From NCBI RefSeq assembly GCF_004803465.1, contig NZ_SRSF01000001.1:496501-560500 (forward strand): DNA of 64,000 bases. The letters run 5' to 3'. Position 1 is the stretch's first letter. The number at the start of each line of letters is the position of its first letter. A program made the position numbers and the translations under genes. The notes under the pieces are model-generated. The model worked only from the letters and a program-made list of their open reading frames with translations. It did no database searches and was not told the origin of the DNA. This document shows positions 35,896 through 44,713 of the stretch, one piece after another. This stretch comes from Neolewinella litorea. Its GTDB lineage: Bacteria > Bacteroidota > Bacteroidia > Chitinophagales > Saprospiraceae.

Positions 35896-36468
35896 ATGTC
35901 CCAGGAAATCAAGAACGGAACGATACTGCTTGCTGAGCCCTTCATGCTCGACCAGAATTTCAAGCGCACCACCGTGCTGCTGGTCGAGCACAACGCAGAG
36001 GGAAGCATGGGCTTTATCATCAACCGGCCCGTCAGTCGCAAGCGCAGCAGTCCGATGCGGATCGACGAACTGGTCAAGGATTTTCCGGAATTCAATGCCC
36101 CGGTTTATTTCGGTGGACCGGTGGGTACAGATACCGTGCACTATCTGCACCGGAAAGGTGACCTGCTGGAGGGAAGCGAGGAGGTCATCAAGGGAATATA
36201 CTGGGGCGGCAACTTCGAACAGCTCAAGGTTCTCATCGACCAGGGCGTCATCACGCCCCGCGACATTCGGTTCTTTGTAGGTTATAGCGGCTGGTCGGAC
36301 CAGCAATTGCAGGAGGAGATCGACGGGGGCAGTTGGGTGACCGCAAAAATGTACCCCAACTACTTATTCAAAAGCGAGCCGGATGAATTGTGGGCTCAGG
36401 TCATGCAGAATAAGGGGAACACGTTCAGCGTCATCGCGGGCATGAGCGAGGAGGCCAATTACAACTGA
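35896..36468 (+). CDS. YqgE/AlgH family protein
   Basis: 190 residues from the ATG at 35896 (MSQEIKNGTILLAEPFM). The family blocks are complete: NFKRTTVLLVEHNAEGSMGFIINRPV (in part), VYFGGPVG, HYLHR, GIYWGGNFEQL, and FVGYSGWSDQQLQEEI, with a C-terminal W and the usual length. YqgE proteins are soluble and cytoplasmic; a role is not established. The gene lies back to back with ccsA (150 bp between starts), and the HU/SPOR gene follows 53 bp later with its own promoter box. Confidence 0.93.
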   Translation: MSQEIKNGTILLAEPFMLDQNFKRTTVLLVEHNAEGSMGFIINRPVSRKRSSPMRIDELVKDFPEFNAPVYFGGPVGTDTVHYLHRKGDLLEGSEEVIKGIYWGGNFEQLKVLIDQGVITPRDIRFFVGYSGWSDQQLQEEIDGGSWVTAKMYPNYLFKSEPDELWAQVMQNKGNTFSVIAGMSEEANYN

Positions 36469-36509
36469 TCGGGGCGGCCGGCCCCTAGCGCGGAAGGCCC
36501 TACGGTGCT

Positions 36510-36517
36510 TACCTTTA
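36510..36517 (+). promoter_or_regulatory. -7 box TACCTTTA of the HU/SPOR gene
   Basis: It differs from TAnnTTTG only at the last base and ends 4 nt before the ATG at 36522, again leaving no room for a leader. Confidence 0.55.
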
Positions 36518-36521
36518 CCCC

Positions 36522-37544
36522 ATGCACTCCCCCGTTACCACCGCTCTCCGTTCGATTTTGATGGAGGAGGGTCGCGTTTGCCTTCCCGGCATCGGCACCC
36601 TGCTCGTTGTTCAGCAACCTGCCCTGGTGAGCCTTATTGAAGGCCGTGCATCCGCCCCCGCGGCCCGGGTGAGCTTCAACGCCAATCTGGTAATCGACGA
36701 CGGAAGGCTGGCCCGCCACTTGGCAGACCCCGACCAGCTTACCCAGTTTCTGCAGCAGACCCGCCAGAGCCTCGACGCCGGGCGCACCGTAGTCCTGGAA
36801 GGGGTGGGCAAGTTATTCCGTCATCCAGACGGTGAGGTCCGCTTCACCCCCGGCGGAGACAATTTCAGTAAGGAAAGCTTTGGTTTGCCGACCCTGGATG
36901 TGCGGCCCATCGTTCGCCAGGATAAACCGGTAGAGGAGCCCCCGCAACGCCGTTCCCGGCCCGTCCGCCAACTACAACGCTCCGAGTTCGGTCGCCGCTA
37001 CGGCAGCGCGGCATGGTACGCCGCCGTCCTGGCAGGTATTCTTACCGTAATATTCCTCTTGTTCCGTCTGGCCGGTACTGTCAGTGAAGAGTTCGGTACC
37101 CGGAACAGCAGACCGGACACGCGCAATCGTCTGAACGTCCCGCCGCAGCCCGATCGCGCACCCGCCCCGGTTATCGACGCCAATCAGATTCAGCCGGAAG
37201 CCGCGCCGCGCATCAACGAATCTCCGGTGGCCGCGGACAAAGTCCAGGTGGAAGAGGAAACGCCGTCCGCGCCCCCAACCCCGGCGGTGGCGCCCCGCAA
37301 CGTGGCGATCATTGCCATCGGCCTGTTCGGGCGGCAGCGTAACGTAGACAAAACGACCCGAAGGTTGTCGGAAGCCGGCTACACGCCCTATACCGATCAG
37401 GAAGGGCGCAATACCCGCGTGGGGGTTCGGGTGGAATATCGGGAAGCAGCGGAACTGGATCGTATCCTGCGGGAGGTGCAGGCCCGCTATACCGAGGATG
37501 CCTTCGTGATGCGCGTTAACGGCGAGGAGCGCCGGCCACGATAA
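36522..37544 (+). CDS. HU-CCDC81-type and SPOR domain membrane protein
   Basis: 340 residues. The N-terminal 120 residues are HU-like in the CCDC81_bac style: MEEGRVCLPGIGTLLVVQQ, an ARVSFNANL strand, then LEGVGKLFRHPDGEVRFTPG. A single transmembrane helix lies at about 165-186 (AWYAAVLAGILTVIFLLFRL). A Pro-rich periplasmic linker leads to a C-terminal SPOR domain (AIIAIGLFGRQRNVDKTTRR, AGYTPYTDQ), which binds denuded septal glycan in other proteins. A cytoplasmic HU-like end and a peptidoglycan-binding end would connect an inner-side DNA or protein partner to the division site; this is inferred from domain order. Confidence 0.85.
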   Translation: MHSPVTTALRSILMEEGRVCLPGIGTLLVVQQPALVSLIEGRASAPAARVSFNANLVIDDGRLARHLADPDQLTQFLQQTRQSLDAGRTVVLEGVGKLFRHPDGEVRFTPGGDNFSKESFGLPTLDVRPIVRQDKPVEEPPQRRSRPVRQLQRSEFGRRYGSAAWYAAVLAGILTVIFLLFRLAGTVSEEFGTRNSRPDTRNRLNVPPQPDRAPAPVIDANQIQPEAAPRINESPVAADKVQVEEETPSAPPTPAVAPRNVAIIAIGLFGRQRNVDKTTRRLSEAGYTPYTDQEGRNTRVGVRVEYREAAELDRILREVQARYTEDAFVMRVNGEERRPR

Positions 37545-37575
37545 AAAAAGCCCCGATCTGGTTAAAGATCGGGGC
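37543..37575 (-). terminator. Terminator for the tRNA-Leu genes on the minus strand
   Basis: A 10-bp GC-rich stem (37550-37559 with 37566-37575, 6-nt loop) with seven A on its left side, read as T on the minus strand. It lies 21 nt downstream of tRNA-Leu(CAG). Confidence 0.85.
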
Positions 37576-37596
37576 CAGGCAGAACTTAGGAAGCTC

Positions 37597-37683
37597 TGGT
37601 GCCGGAGGGGGGAGTCGAACCCCCACGCTCGTAAAAGCACACGCCTCTGAAACGTGCGTGTCTACCAGTTTCACCACTCCGGC
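37597..37683 (-). tRNA. tRNA-Leu (anticodon CAG)
   Basis: A complete leucine tRNA: acceptor stem (37677-37683 with 37601-37607), anticodon loop TTCAGAG with CAG at 37647-37649, a long class-II variable arm, and a GGGGG-TTCGACT-CCCCC T arm. The 3' CCA is encoded (37597-37599). Confidence 0.95.
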
Positions 37684-37762
37684 GGTTAACGGGCCGCAAA
37701 GATATACGACCCATTTTTATTTGCAACTATCCGGGCAAACTTTTTTGCCCGCGATGGGAAGG

Positions 37763-37844
37763 TACCGCCAGTGGGAATCGAACCCACACTCCCGAAGGAA
37801 CTGGATTTTGAATCCAGCGCGTCTACCAATTCCGCCATAGCGGC
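37763..37844 (-). tRNA. tRNA-Leu (anticodon CAA)
   Basis: A class-II leucine tRNA: anticodon stem CTGGA/TCCAG with loop TTCAAAA, anticodon CAA at 37808-37810, a variable arm with a TTCCTTCGGGAG hairpin, and T arm GTGGG-TTCGATT-CCCAC. The acceptor stem has a G1-U72 wobble and a second wobble (6-67). The genome reads ACCT after the stem, so CCA is not fully encoded. It lies 79 nt upstream of tRNA-Leu(CAG). Confidence 0.94.
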
Positions 37845-37887
37845 AAGGTACGATCCCGTAGCGATGGCAAAAGTAATCGATGCCCTC

Positions 37888-39201
37888 CTACTCCACAACC
37901 AGTTCGACGATTAAATCGTATTCCGTGGCCGAAACCACCCGGCCGGTCACCATGTCTCCCGTGCGCAGGTAGGCGGCGTCGGCCGGAAGGTGTACTTCGT
38001 TGTCCACGTCCGGACTGTCGTACTGACTGCGGCCTACGTAATGGTCACCGTCCTTGCGGTCTACCAGGACCTGGATGACCTCGCCGATCCGCGACTGGTT
38101 CAGTTCGTAACTGATTTCCCGCTGGATCTCCATAAGCCGTTCGGCGCGATCGGCCTTCACCTCGGCGGGCACGTCATCTTCTACGTCGTAGGCGCGGGTA
38201 TCCTCTTCGTGGGAATACTGAAACACGCCCAGGCGCTCGAAGCGCATTTCCCGGACGAAGTCGCAAAGCTCTTCAAACTCCTCCTCGGTCTCCCCCGGAT
38301 AGCCCACCAGGAAGGTCGTTCGGATGGCGATACCGGGTACTGCCTCGCGTGCGTAGTTGATCAGATCGGTGGTATCGCGGCGCGTAACTTGCCGGCGCAT
38401 GCGCTGCAGAACCGCATCGGAGCCGTGCTGCAGCGGTATGTCCAGGTAGTTGCACACCTTGGGCTGCGCGGCCATGACCTCAAAGACTTCCCGCGGAAAT
38501 TTGGACGGATAGGCGTAGTGCAGGCGGATCCACTCGATGCTCTCCACCGCGGCCAACGCTTCCAGCAATTCGGGAAGCATCCTTTTCTTGTACAGGTCCA
38601 GGCCGTAATAGGTCAGTTCCTGGGCGATGAGCATGAGCTCCTTGACGCCGGTCTTGGCGAAGTGGGTGGCCTGGCGGACGAGTTCCTCAAGGGGGCGGCT
38701 CACGTGGTCGCCTCGCATAAGCGGGATGGCGCAGAAGGAGCAAGTGCGATTGCAGCCTTCGCTGATCTTGAGGTAGGCGTAGTGCTCGGGGGTGGTGATG
38801 AAGCGCTCCCCGATCAGGTCGTGCCGGTAGTCGGCTTCCAGCCGTGCCAGCAGTCCGGGAAGTTCCATGGTTCCGAAGAAATCATCAACTTCAGGAATCT
38901 CCGTCTCCAGGTTATCCTTGTAGCGCTGGCTGAGGCAACCGGTGACGTACAGGCGGTCGATCTCACCCCGGGTCTTGCGATCGGCGTAATCCAAAATGGT
39001 GTTCACGCTTTCCTCCTTGGCCAGATCGATAAAACCGCAGGTGTTGACGATGACAATGTTGGCCGGGTCGTTGCTGTCGTGCCCGACCTCGTAGTCGTTG
39101 GCCTGCAACTGGGTGATGAGGTTCTCGGAGTCCACCAGGTTTTTGGAGCACCCGAGAGTAATAACGTTGACCTTATCCGGCCGTAGCGTTCTGGTTTTCA
39201 T
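37888..39201 (-). CDS. rimO: Ribosomal protein S12 methylthiotransferase RimO
   Basis: 437 residues from the ATG at 39201 (MKTRTLRPDKVNVITLGCSK). The in-frame ATG at 39234 is unlikely because a TACCTTTG promoter box lies between the two. Three N-terminal cluster cysteines are in LGCSKN, NTCGF and VTGCLS; the radical-SAM motif is CNRTCSFC; the C-terminal TRAM domain follows ADRAERLMEIQREISYELN. It adds a methylthio group to Asp88 of ribosomal protein S12 using SAM and two 4Fe-4S clusters. It is followed on the same strand by the two tRNA-Leu genes. Confidence 0.95.
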   Translation of the reverse strand: MKTRTLRPDKVNVITLGCSKNLVDSENLITQLQANDYEVGHDSNDPANIVIVNTCGFIDLAKEESVNTILDYADRKTRGEIDRLYVTGCLSQRYKDNLETEIPEVDDFFGTMELPGLLARLEADYRHDLIGERFITTPEHYAYLKISEGCNRTCSFCAIPLMRGDHVSRPLEELVRQATHFAKTGVKELMLIAQELTYYGLDLYKKRMLPELLEALAAVESIEWIRLHYAYPSKFPREVFEVMAAQPKVCNYLDIPLQHGSDAVLQRMRRQVTRRDTTDLINYAREAVPGIAIRTTFLVGYPGETEEEFEELCDFVREMRFERLGVFQYSHEEDTRAYDVEDDVPAEVKADRAERLMEIQREISYELNQSRIGEVIQVLVDRKDGDHYVGRSQYDSPDVDNEVHLPADAAYLRTGDMVTGRVVSATEYDLIVELVVE

Positions 39202-39221
39202 GCGCTTGCGCTTAGGGGGCG

Positions 39222-39229
39222 CAAAGGTA
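39222..39229 (-). promoter_or_regulatory. -7 box TACCTTTG of rimO
   Basis: A full TAnnTTTG match on the minus strand, ending 20 nt before the ATG at 39201. It would fall inside the gene if translation began at 39234. Confidence 0.5.
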
Positions 39230-39234
39230 GGCAT

Positions 39235-39677
39235 TTATGTTTCGGCGGTCACCAAACTTTGACTGACCGTACCTCAACGTGCCAAGACCAGAGGGGGTCG
39301 CTGGGCGCACGGGCGGGTACGAGGAATTGGTACCGCCAAAAATTCAAGCCAGACTGATAATCAACAAAATATTTACCGCTGCTATTTTTTTAGCATTTTA
39401 AAATTATACGCCAATTACATTATACGATTTTCGACACATTCCACATATCGATTGATGACCCGCAATAATTATTCAATATAATTTTGATAATGCCAATAAT
39501 TAATCTGTTGGTAATCTACATTAACTCGAACATACACCCCTAGTAATCAATCACATACCTCGGCTAGGCATATCTATTGATAATTTATAATATCAGCCAT
39601 AAGGTTAAAATTATCGCAAAAGTTGCCTATTTTCGGCCGCTTACCTTGAAACTTTTTCAACTAAACCTAAACAAAGC
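39235..39677 (+). promoter_or_regulatory. AT-rich leader and promoter of the second SusC/SusD operon
   Basis: The stretch from about 39345 to 39620 is strikingly AT-rich beside ~60% GC neighbours and contains no gene. A promoter is visible near its end: TTG at 39623-39625 (-33 element) and TACCTTGA at 39642-39649 (-7 element), 16 nt apart, giving a leader of about 25 nt. A small TGCTA/TAGCA hairpin with a T6 loop lies at 39380-39395. The upstream AT-rich DNA may serve as an UP-type or regulator-binding region. Confidence 0.5.
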
Positions 39678-42600
39678 ATGAGACGACTGTTATTAGTCTT
39701 CGGGCTAACGCTATTTGCCATTGGTATTACTATGGCGCAAAATACCGTTAGCGGAACAGTAACCGACGAGGACGGCGAGAGCCTGATCGGGGTTAGCATC
39801 CTCGCCGCAGGAACCAGCACGGGTACCGTCACGGACCTGGACGGCAACTACAACCTGACCGTACCTGAGAATGGCGAAGCATTGATCTTCAGCTATACCG
39901 GTTTCACTACCCAACGGGTAGAAATTAACAACCGTTCTACCATTGATATTACCATGGAGCCGGCCTCCGAAATTCTGGAAGAGGTAATCGTCACGGCCTA
40001 CGGTATTACTAAAAAGGAAGCTTTCTCCGGTTCAGCGGATGTAGTCGGTTCCGAGGAGCTGGAAACCAGGAACGTAACTTCCCCAATCGCCGCCATTGAG
40101 GGCAATGCGACGGGCGTGCAATTTACTTCCGCTTCCGGCCAACCGGGTTCTTCGCCGGGCATTGTGATCCGTGGTGTAGGTACCCTGAATGGCGACACCG
40201 ACCCGCTGTTCATCGTAGACGGTATTCAGTTCGAAGGCGACCTGACGAGCATCAACCAGGAAGACATTGAGTCAATCACCGTACTTAAGGACGCTTCCTC
40301 CACTTCCCTTTATGGCTCCCGCGCTGCCAATGGTGTGGTGCTGATTACGACCAAGCGGGGCAACGACGGCGGAACTCAGGTTTCGGCTTCCGTACAGCAC
40401 GGCTTTGTATCGCGGGCCATTCCCCTTTACGATGAAGTTACCCCAGGACAGTACTACGAGGCGATGTGGGAAGCCCTGAAAAACTCGGGTGCCGCGGACG
40501 GGGACCCCGCTTTTGCTTCCGATAACATCTTCAATAGTCTGGGTTACAATCCCTTTGACGTTGCGAATGACGAAATTGTTGGCACGGACGGTAAACTCAA
40601 TCCGAACGCCAATACCATCTACCAAAGTCTCGACTGGTACGATGTGATGGAACAGAGCAGTACCCGGACCAACTACAACGTAAACCTGTCAACCGGCGGC
40701 GACGACCACCGGGTGTACTTCTCGTCTTCCTATCTGGAGGAAGGTGGTTACGTGGTGACCACTGAGTACGACCGGCTCACCAGCCGGCTGAACGCCGACT
40801 TTGATGCGACGAACTGGCTCACCATGGGCGGTAGCGCCAACGTCACCGTTTCCAATTCCAGGGGGCCCTCCTCGGCCGGTTCTGGCAGTATCGTAAACCC
40901 TTTCGGCTTTGCCAAGGGTATCGGATCGATTTACCCCGTATACGTGAATGACCGGAATGGCAACCTCGTCCTGGACCAAGCCGGCAACCCCATCTTCGAC
41001 TCTGGGGAAGGATATTCCGAGTACGGTATCGGCTCCCGCCCCATCAACCAGGGTCGGCACGCCCTGCAGGAACTGCTGCTGAACGACGAACGGACCCGGA
41101 ACAACCTTTACGGCTTTCGGTTTTTCGCCGACTTTGAAGTGGTAGAAGGACTCAACTTCCGGTTGAATTACGGCCGGGATATCCAGGAAGGGATCTCGAA
41201 AGAGTACGAGAACAACATCATCGGAGACGCCCAGCCTACCGGCCGCTACGGTGAGGTACGGTATAGAAGACAGGTTGAAAACTTCAACCAGTTGCTGACC
41301 TACAATAAAAGTTTCAACGACAATCATAACCTCGACCTGACCCTGGGTCACGAAAGCTTTGACCGCCACTACAGCCAAAACAGCGCCTCAGCCATTGACC
41401 AGACCGCGGAAGGAATCTTTGAATTTGCCAACTTCGCCACTCCAGTCAGACTCGGCGGGTACACTTCGGTGAAGCGGATCGAGGGATACTTCGCCAGAGC
41501 GAACTACAACTTTGATACCAAGTACTACCTGAGCCTCTCCGCGCGCCGCGACGGATCCTCGGTATTCGCTGACGCCTCTCGCTGGGGTACCTTCTACTCC
41601 GCTGGGGTTTCTTGGCGCCTTGACCAGGAACCGTTCATCCAGAATATTTCCTTTATCGACCGCCTGAAGCTGCGGGCGTCCTACGGGGAAGTCGGCAATG
41701 ATGACCTGCAGGATTTCTTCCTGTCGCAGCCCCGGTACAGCCTGACCTCCAACGCCGGTAACCCGGCAATCTGGTGGTCGGACATCGGCAACAACAACCT
41801 GCAGTGGGAGACGATTGAGAGTTTCGACGTCGCCCTGGAGTTTACCCTCTTCAACAACTTCCTCGACGGATCCTTGGAGTACTACAAGCGGAACTCCTCG
41901 GACCTCCTCTACGATTTGCCAATCGCGCTCAGCAACGGTCATAATTCCTTCCCCTCCAACGTCGGCGACATGTACAACGAAGGGGTGGAGCTCGGCCTGA
42001 CGGGTAACCTGATCAGCAAGCGGGACTTCCGTTGGAGCGTACGGGCAACCGCTTCAACCTTCAACAACGAGATCACCAGCCTGCCGGACCCCTTCATCAA
42101 CGGATCCAAGCGCTGGGACGTCGGTCGGTCGCGGTTCGACTTCTATCTGCTGCATACCGCAAACGTGGACCCCGCTACGGGAGACCAGCTGTTCTACATG
42201 TACGAGTTTGACGAGGATGGCAACAGCGTTCCCGTCATTGAAAACGGAGTACACCAGACCACCAACGACTGGCAGGAAACCGAGCGGGCTTATACCGGCG
42301 CCAGCTCCATCCCCGATTTCCTTGGATCGGTTTCCAATAATCTCTTCTACAAGGGCTTCTCCTTGAATATCCTCGTTACCTATGGCATCGGAGGAGAGAT
42401 TCTGGACAACGGTTACTCCGCCATGATGCACAGCGGTTCTTACGGACGTTCCCTTCACCCTGACATCATGAACGCCTGGCGTCAACCCGGAGACATCACC
42501 GACGTGCCCAGGCTGGAGAACGGCAATATCGACCTGGTACGGACGCAATCCACCCGCTTCCTCACCGACGCTTCCTTCCTCTCACTCAGGAACGTGAACC

Positions 42601-42797
42601 TGTCGTATGTCTTCAACAGCAGATTCGTCAAGAGCATCGGTATGAACAACCTCAAACTCTCCCTGACCGGAGAGAACCTGTATCTGATGACCGAAAGGGA
42701 CGGACTTGATCCCCAGTACAACCTGGCGGGAACTTCACCCGGTAACGACTTCAACCCTGCGCGGCTGATCACCTTCGGCCTCAACACCAACTTCTAA
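39678..42797 (+). CDS. SusC/RagA-family TonB-linked outer-membrane transporter (second)
   Basis: 1039 residues. A signal peptide ends at GITMAQ (21), followed by the carboxypeptidase-regulatory-like domain (SGTVTDEDGESLIGVSILAA, VTDLDGNYNL). A TonB box EEVIVTAYG lies at 101-109. The plug carries the SusC signature SITVLKDASSTSLYGSRAANG, and the barrel ends in the hydrophobic ARLITFGLNTNF. It is clearly diverged from the SusC at 4335, so a different ligand is likely. The SusD partner starts 12 nt after the stop. No enzyme genes flank this pair, so the substrate cannot be guessed. Confidence 0.95.
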   Translation: MRRLLLVFGLTLFAIGITMAQNTVSGTVTDEDGESLIGVSILAAGTSTGTVTDLDGNYNLTVPENGEALIFSYTGFTTQRVEINNRSTIDITMEPASEILEEVIVTAYGITKKEAFSGSADVVGSEELETRNVTSPIAAIEGNATGVQFTSASGQPGSSPGIVIRGVGTLNGDTDPLFIVDGIQFEGDLTSINQEDIESITVLKDASSTSLYGSRAANGVVLITTKRGNDGGTQVSASVQHGFVSRAIPLYDEVTPGQYYEAMWEALKNSGAADGDPAFASDNIFNSLGYNPFDVANDEIVGTDGKLNPNANTIYQSLDWYDVMEQSSTRTNYNVNLSTGGDDHRVYFSSSYLEEGGYVVTTEYDRLTSRLNADFDATNWLTMGGSANVTVSNSRGPSSAGSGSIVNPFGFAKGIGSIYPVYVNDRNGNLVLDQAGNPIFDSGEGYSEYGIGSRPINQGRHALQELLLNDERTRNNLYGFRFFADFEVVEGLNFRLNYGRDIQEGISKEYENNIIGDAQPTGRYGEVRYRRQVENFNQLLTYNKSFNDNHNLDLTLGHESFDRHYSQNSASAIDQTAEGIFEFANFATPVRLGGYTSVKRIEGYFARANYNFDTKYYLSLSARRDGSSVFADASRWGTFYSAGVSWRLDQEPFIQNISFIDRLKLRASYGEVGNDDLQDFFLSQPRYSLTSNAGNPAIWWSDIGNNNLQWETIESFDVALEFTLFNNFLDGSLEYYKRNSSDLLYDLPIALSNGHNSFPSNVGDMYNEGVELGLTGNLISKRDFRWSVRATASTFNNEITSLPDPFINGSKRWDVGRSRFDFYLLHTANVDPATGDQLFYMYEFDEDGNSVPVIENGVHQTTNDWQETERAYTGASSIPDFLGSVSNNLFYKGFSLNILVTYGIGGEILDNGYSAMMHSGSYGRSLHPDIMNAWRQPGDITDVPRLENGNIDLVRTQSTRFLTDASFLSLRNVNLSYVFNSRFVKSIGMNNLKLSLTGENLYLMTERDGLDPQYNLAGTSPGNDFNPARLITFGLNTNF

Positions 42798-42809
42798 ATA
42801 AACCTATCC

Positions 42810-44474
42810 ATGCTACAAAACATGAAATATGTCCTCATCGTGGCAACCGCCCTGCTTGCGGTGGGCTGCGAGGAAGACTTCCTAGATACCAAGCCAACGG
42901 ACGCGATTTCGGCGTCCGACGCCCTGGCCACCGAGGCCAATATGGAACTTATTCTCGCCGGAATGCACCGGGGAATGTATTCTCAGTCCCAAACGATCAT
43001 GCCCGGTGGTTCCGCGATCGCGAGCACCCAAAGAGCAAATGAGCACTACTGGGTACCCATGGGCGACAACCTGGCCGGCGGGCTGATCCACAGCGCGAAT
43101 GCCAATAACCTGGGCTGGCGCAGCGAGGCCCAGTGGAATTCCCACACCCAGGAAACCTCACTGACGGTGAGAATTCTCTGGTACCACCGCTACAACATCA
43201 TCGCCAATGCCAACTCAATCATTAACCGGGTGGAGGAAGGTGACCTGGCGGATACCCCCGTCTTGCGGAACATCCTCGGACAGGCCTACGCCTACCGGGC
43301 CTATGCATATATGTCCCTGGTACAGCATTACGCCAAAGGTTACCTCATCGGCAGCCCCTCCTCGGATCCGGGGGTACCGCTGCTGTACGCCACCGAGGCC
43401 CCCTTCACCAGCGCGGCCCGTTCGACCGTACAGGAGGTTTACGACCAGATTGCATCGGACCTTGAGTCTGCCATTGACAACTTCAAGGAAGGAGCGCCCC
43501 GGCCAACGGGTAGTGCCTACGACAAAGCCAACCTGAATATAGACGTAGCCTACGGGCTACGGGCCCGGATGGCACTGGCGACGGGCAACTGGCAACTGGC
43601 CGCGGAATCCGCCGCCCTTGCCCGCGAGGGTTACGAAATCATGGACGAATCGGCCTGGAAGGCAGGATTCAATTCTACCCTGCTTCCCGGTGTGATCTGG
43701 GGAAGCAACGTAATCACCACGGAAACTACCTACTTCCGTTCCTACTTCTACCTGGCCTCCAACACCTTCAACGGCAGCCAGGTCCGGAATAACCCCAAGA
43801 TTGCCGACAGAAGGTTGATCGACGCCATTCCGGATACCGATTTCCGTAAGGACATGTTCCTGGTCGACGCGCCCAATTCCAACCTCTCGGCCGCCAACGG
43901 ACAAGGTGGGTGGGAGAACAACACCAACCCGCTGTACGAGACCGAAGAGGAGTTTGAAGCGGAAATCGACCGGCTGGCCAGCAAGTGGGGTTGGACCTCG
44001 CGGCACAATACCCACCCCTACATGCACGTGAAACTGCGGCAGGCCGTACCCGGTGGTATCGAGCCCGACGACATCATCTACATGCGCGCCGAGGAAATGC
44101 TGCTGATCGAAGCCGAAGCCCTCACCATGATGGGAGACATCGACGCCGCCCAGGAGGTACTCCAGGAACTCGGTGAGAGCCGGGATAGCGCATACGACGT
44201 TTCCGAATACGACAGCCAGGAAAGCCTGATGGAGCACATCAAGTTCCAGCGTGGCGTTGAGTTATGGGGCGAAGGCTTTTTGTTCCAAGACAAAATCCGC
44301 TGGGACGAAGGCATCGACCACTCAGCCGACGGCGGTTCCGGCGCTTCCCAGGTCCTCTACCAGGATGCCTACATCGTCGAAAAGCCTTCCGTCAATCCCG
44401 ACTGGATCTTTAAGATTCCCCAAGCAGAGATTGATGCCAACCCCAACCTCAGCCCCGCCGACCAGAATCCCTAA
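42810..44474 (+). CDS. SusD/RagB-family surface lipoprotein (second)
   Basis: 554 residues from 42810; the ATG at 42822 (MKYVLIVATALLAVGC) gives the neater lipoprotein signal and may be used instead. The SusD opening EEDFLDTKPTDAISASDAL follows the lipid-bearing Cys. TPR-like helices are visible (ILGQAYAYRAYAYMSLVQHY) and the C-terminal MRAEEMLLIEAEALTMMGD and FQRGVELWGEGFLFQDKIRW are typical. It acts with the upstream SusC as surface binding lid. A strong terminator follows 56 nt after the stop. Confidence 0.94.
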   Translation: MLQNMKYVLIVATALLAVGCEEDFLDTKPTDAISASDALATEANMELILAGMHRGMYSQSQTIMPGGSAIASTQRANEHYWVPMGDNLAGGLIHSANANNLGWRSEAQWNSHTQETSLTVRILWYHRYNIIANANSIINRVEEGDLADTPVLRNILGQAYAYRAYAYMSLVQHYAKGYLIGSPSSDPGVPLLYATEAPFTSAARSTVQEVYDQIASDLESAIDNFKEGAPRPTGSAYDKANLNIDVAYGLRARMALATGNWQLAAESAALAREGYEIMDESAWKAGFNSTLLPGVIWGSNVITTETTYFRSYFYLASNTFNGSQVRNNPKIADRRLIDAIPDTDFRKDMFLVDAPNSNLSAANGQGGWENNTNPLYETEEEFEAEIDRLASKWGWTSRHNTHPYMHVKLRQAVPGGIEPDDIIYMRAEEMLLIEAEALTMMGDIDAAQEVLQELGESRDSAYDVSEYDSQESLMEHIKFQRGVELWGEGFLFQDKIRWDEGIDHSADGGSGASQVLYQDAYIVEKPSVNPDWIFKIPQAEIDANPNLSPADQNP

Positions 44475-44530
44475 TGGGAACCTACACATTCTGACAATGG
44501 CCCCCGGGCCGGGATTAGAATAGTTTACAG

Positions 44531-44570
44531 CAGCCCGAATTTCGACTGAGTCGAAGTTCGGGCTGTTTTT
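44531..44570 (+). terminator. Rho-independent terminator of the second susCD pair
   Basis: A 15-bp stem with one G-T pair (44531-44545 with 44551-44565) around a 5-nt loop, followed by five T. The remaining gap to 44713 shows no gene. Confidence 0.93.
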
Positions 44571-44713
44571 ATAGGAATACATGACACCAAGACAGCGCCT
44601 GGCCCCCGGCTCACACAGAAGGTGGGCTTGGCGGAACCCCCCAAATCGAAGGTGTTTATTCGAAGCGTGGGGTCATCAACCCATGTTACTCGCGGGTTAG
44701 TTCAACCGGGTGG

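Noticed and set aside
37990-39186. A 398-codon open frame on the plus strand opposite rimO
   Set aside because: Antisense to catalytic rimO sequence; no motif and no promoter.
39345-39620. Insertion sequence or prophage remnant in the AT-rich leader
   Set aside because: No transposase or integrase fragment, terminal inverted repeats or target duplication could be seen.
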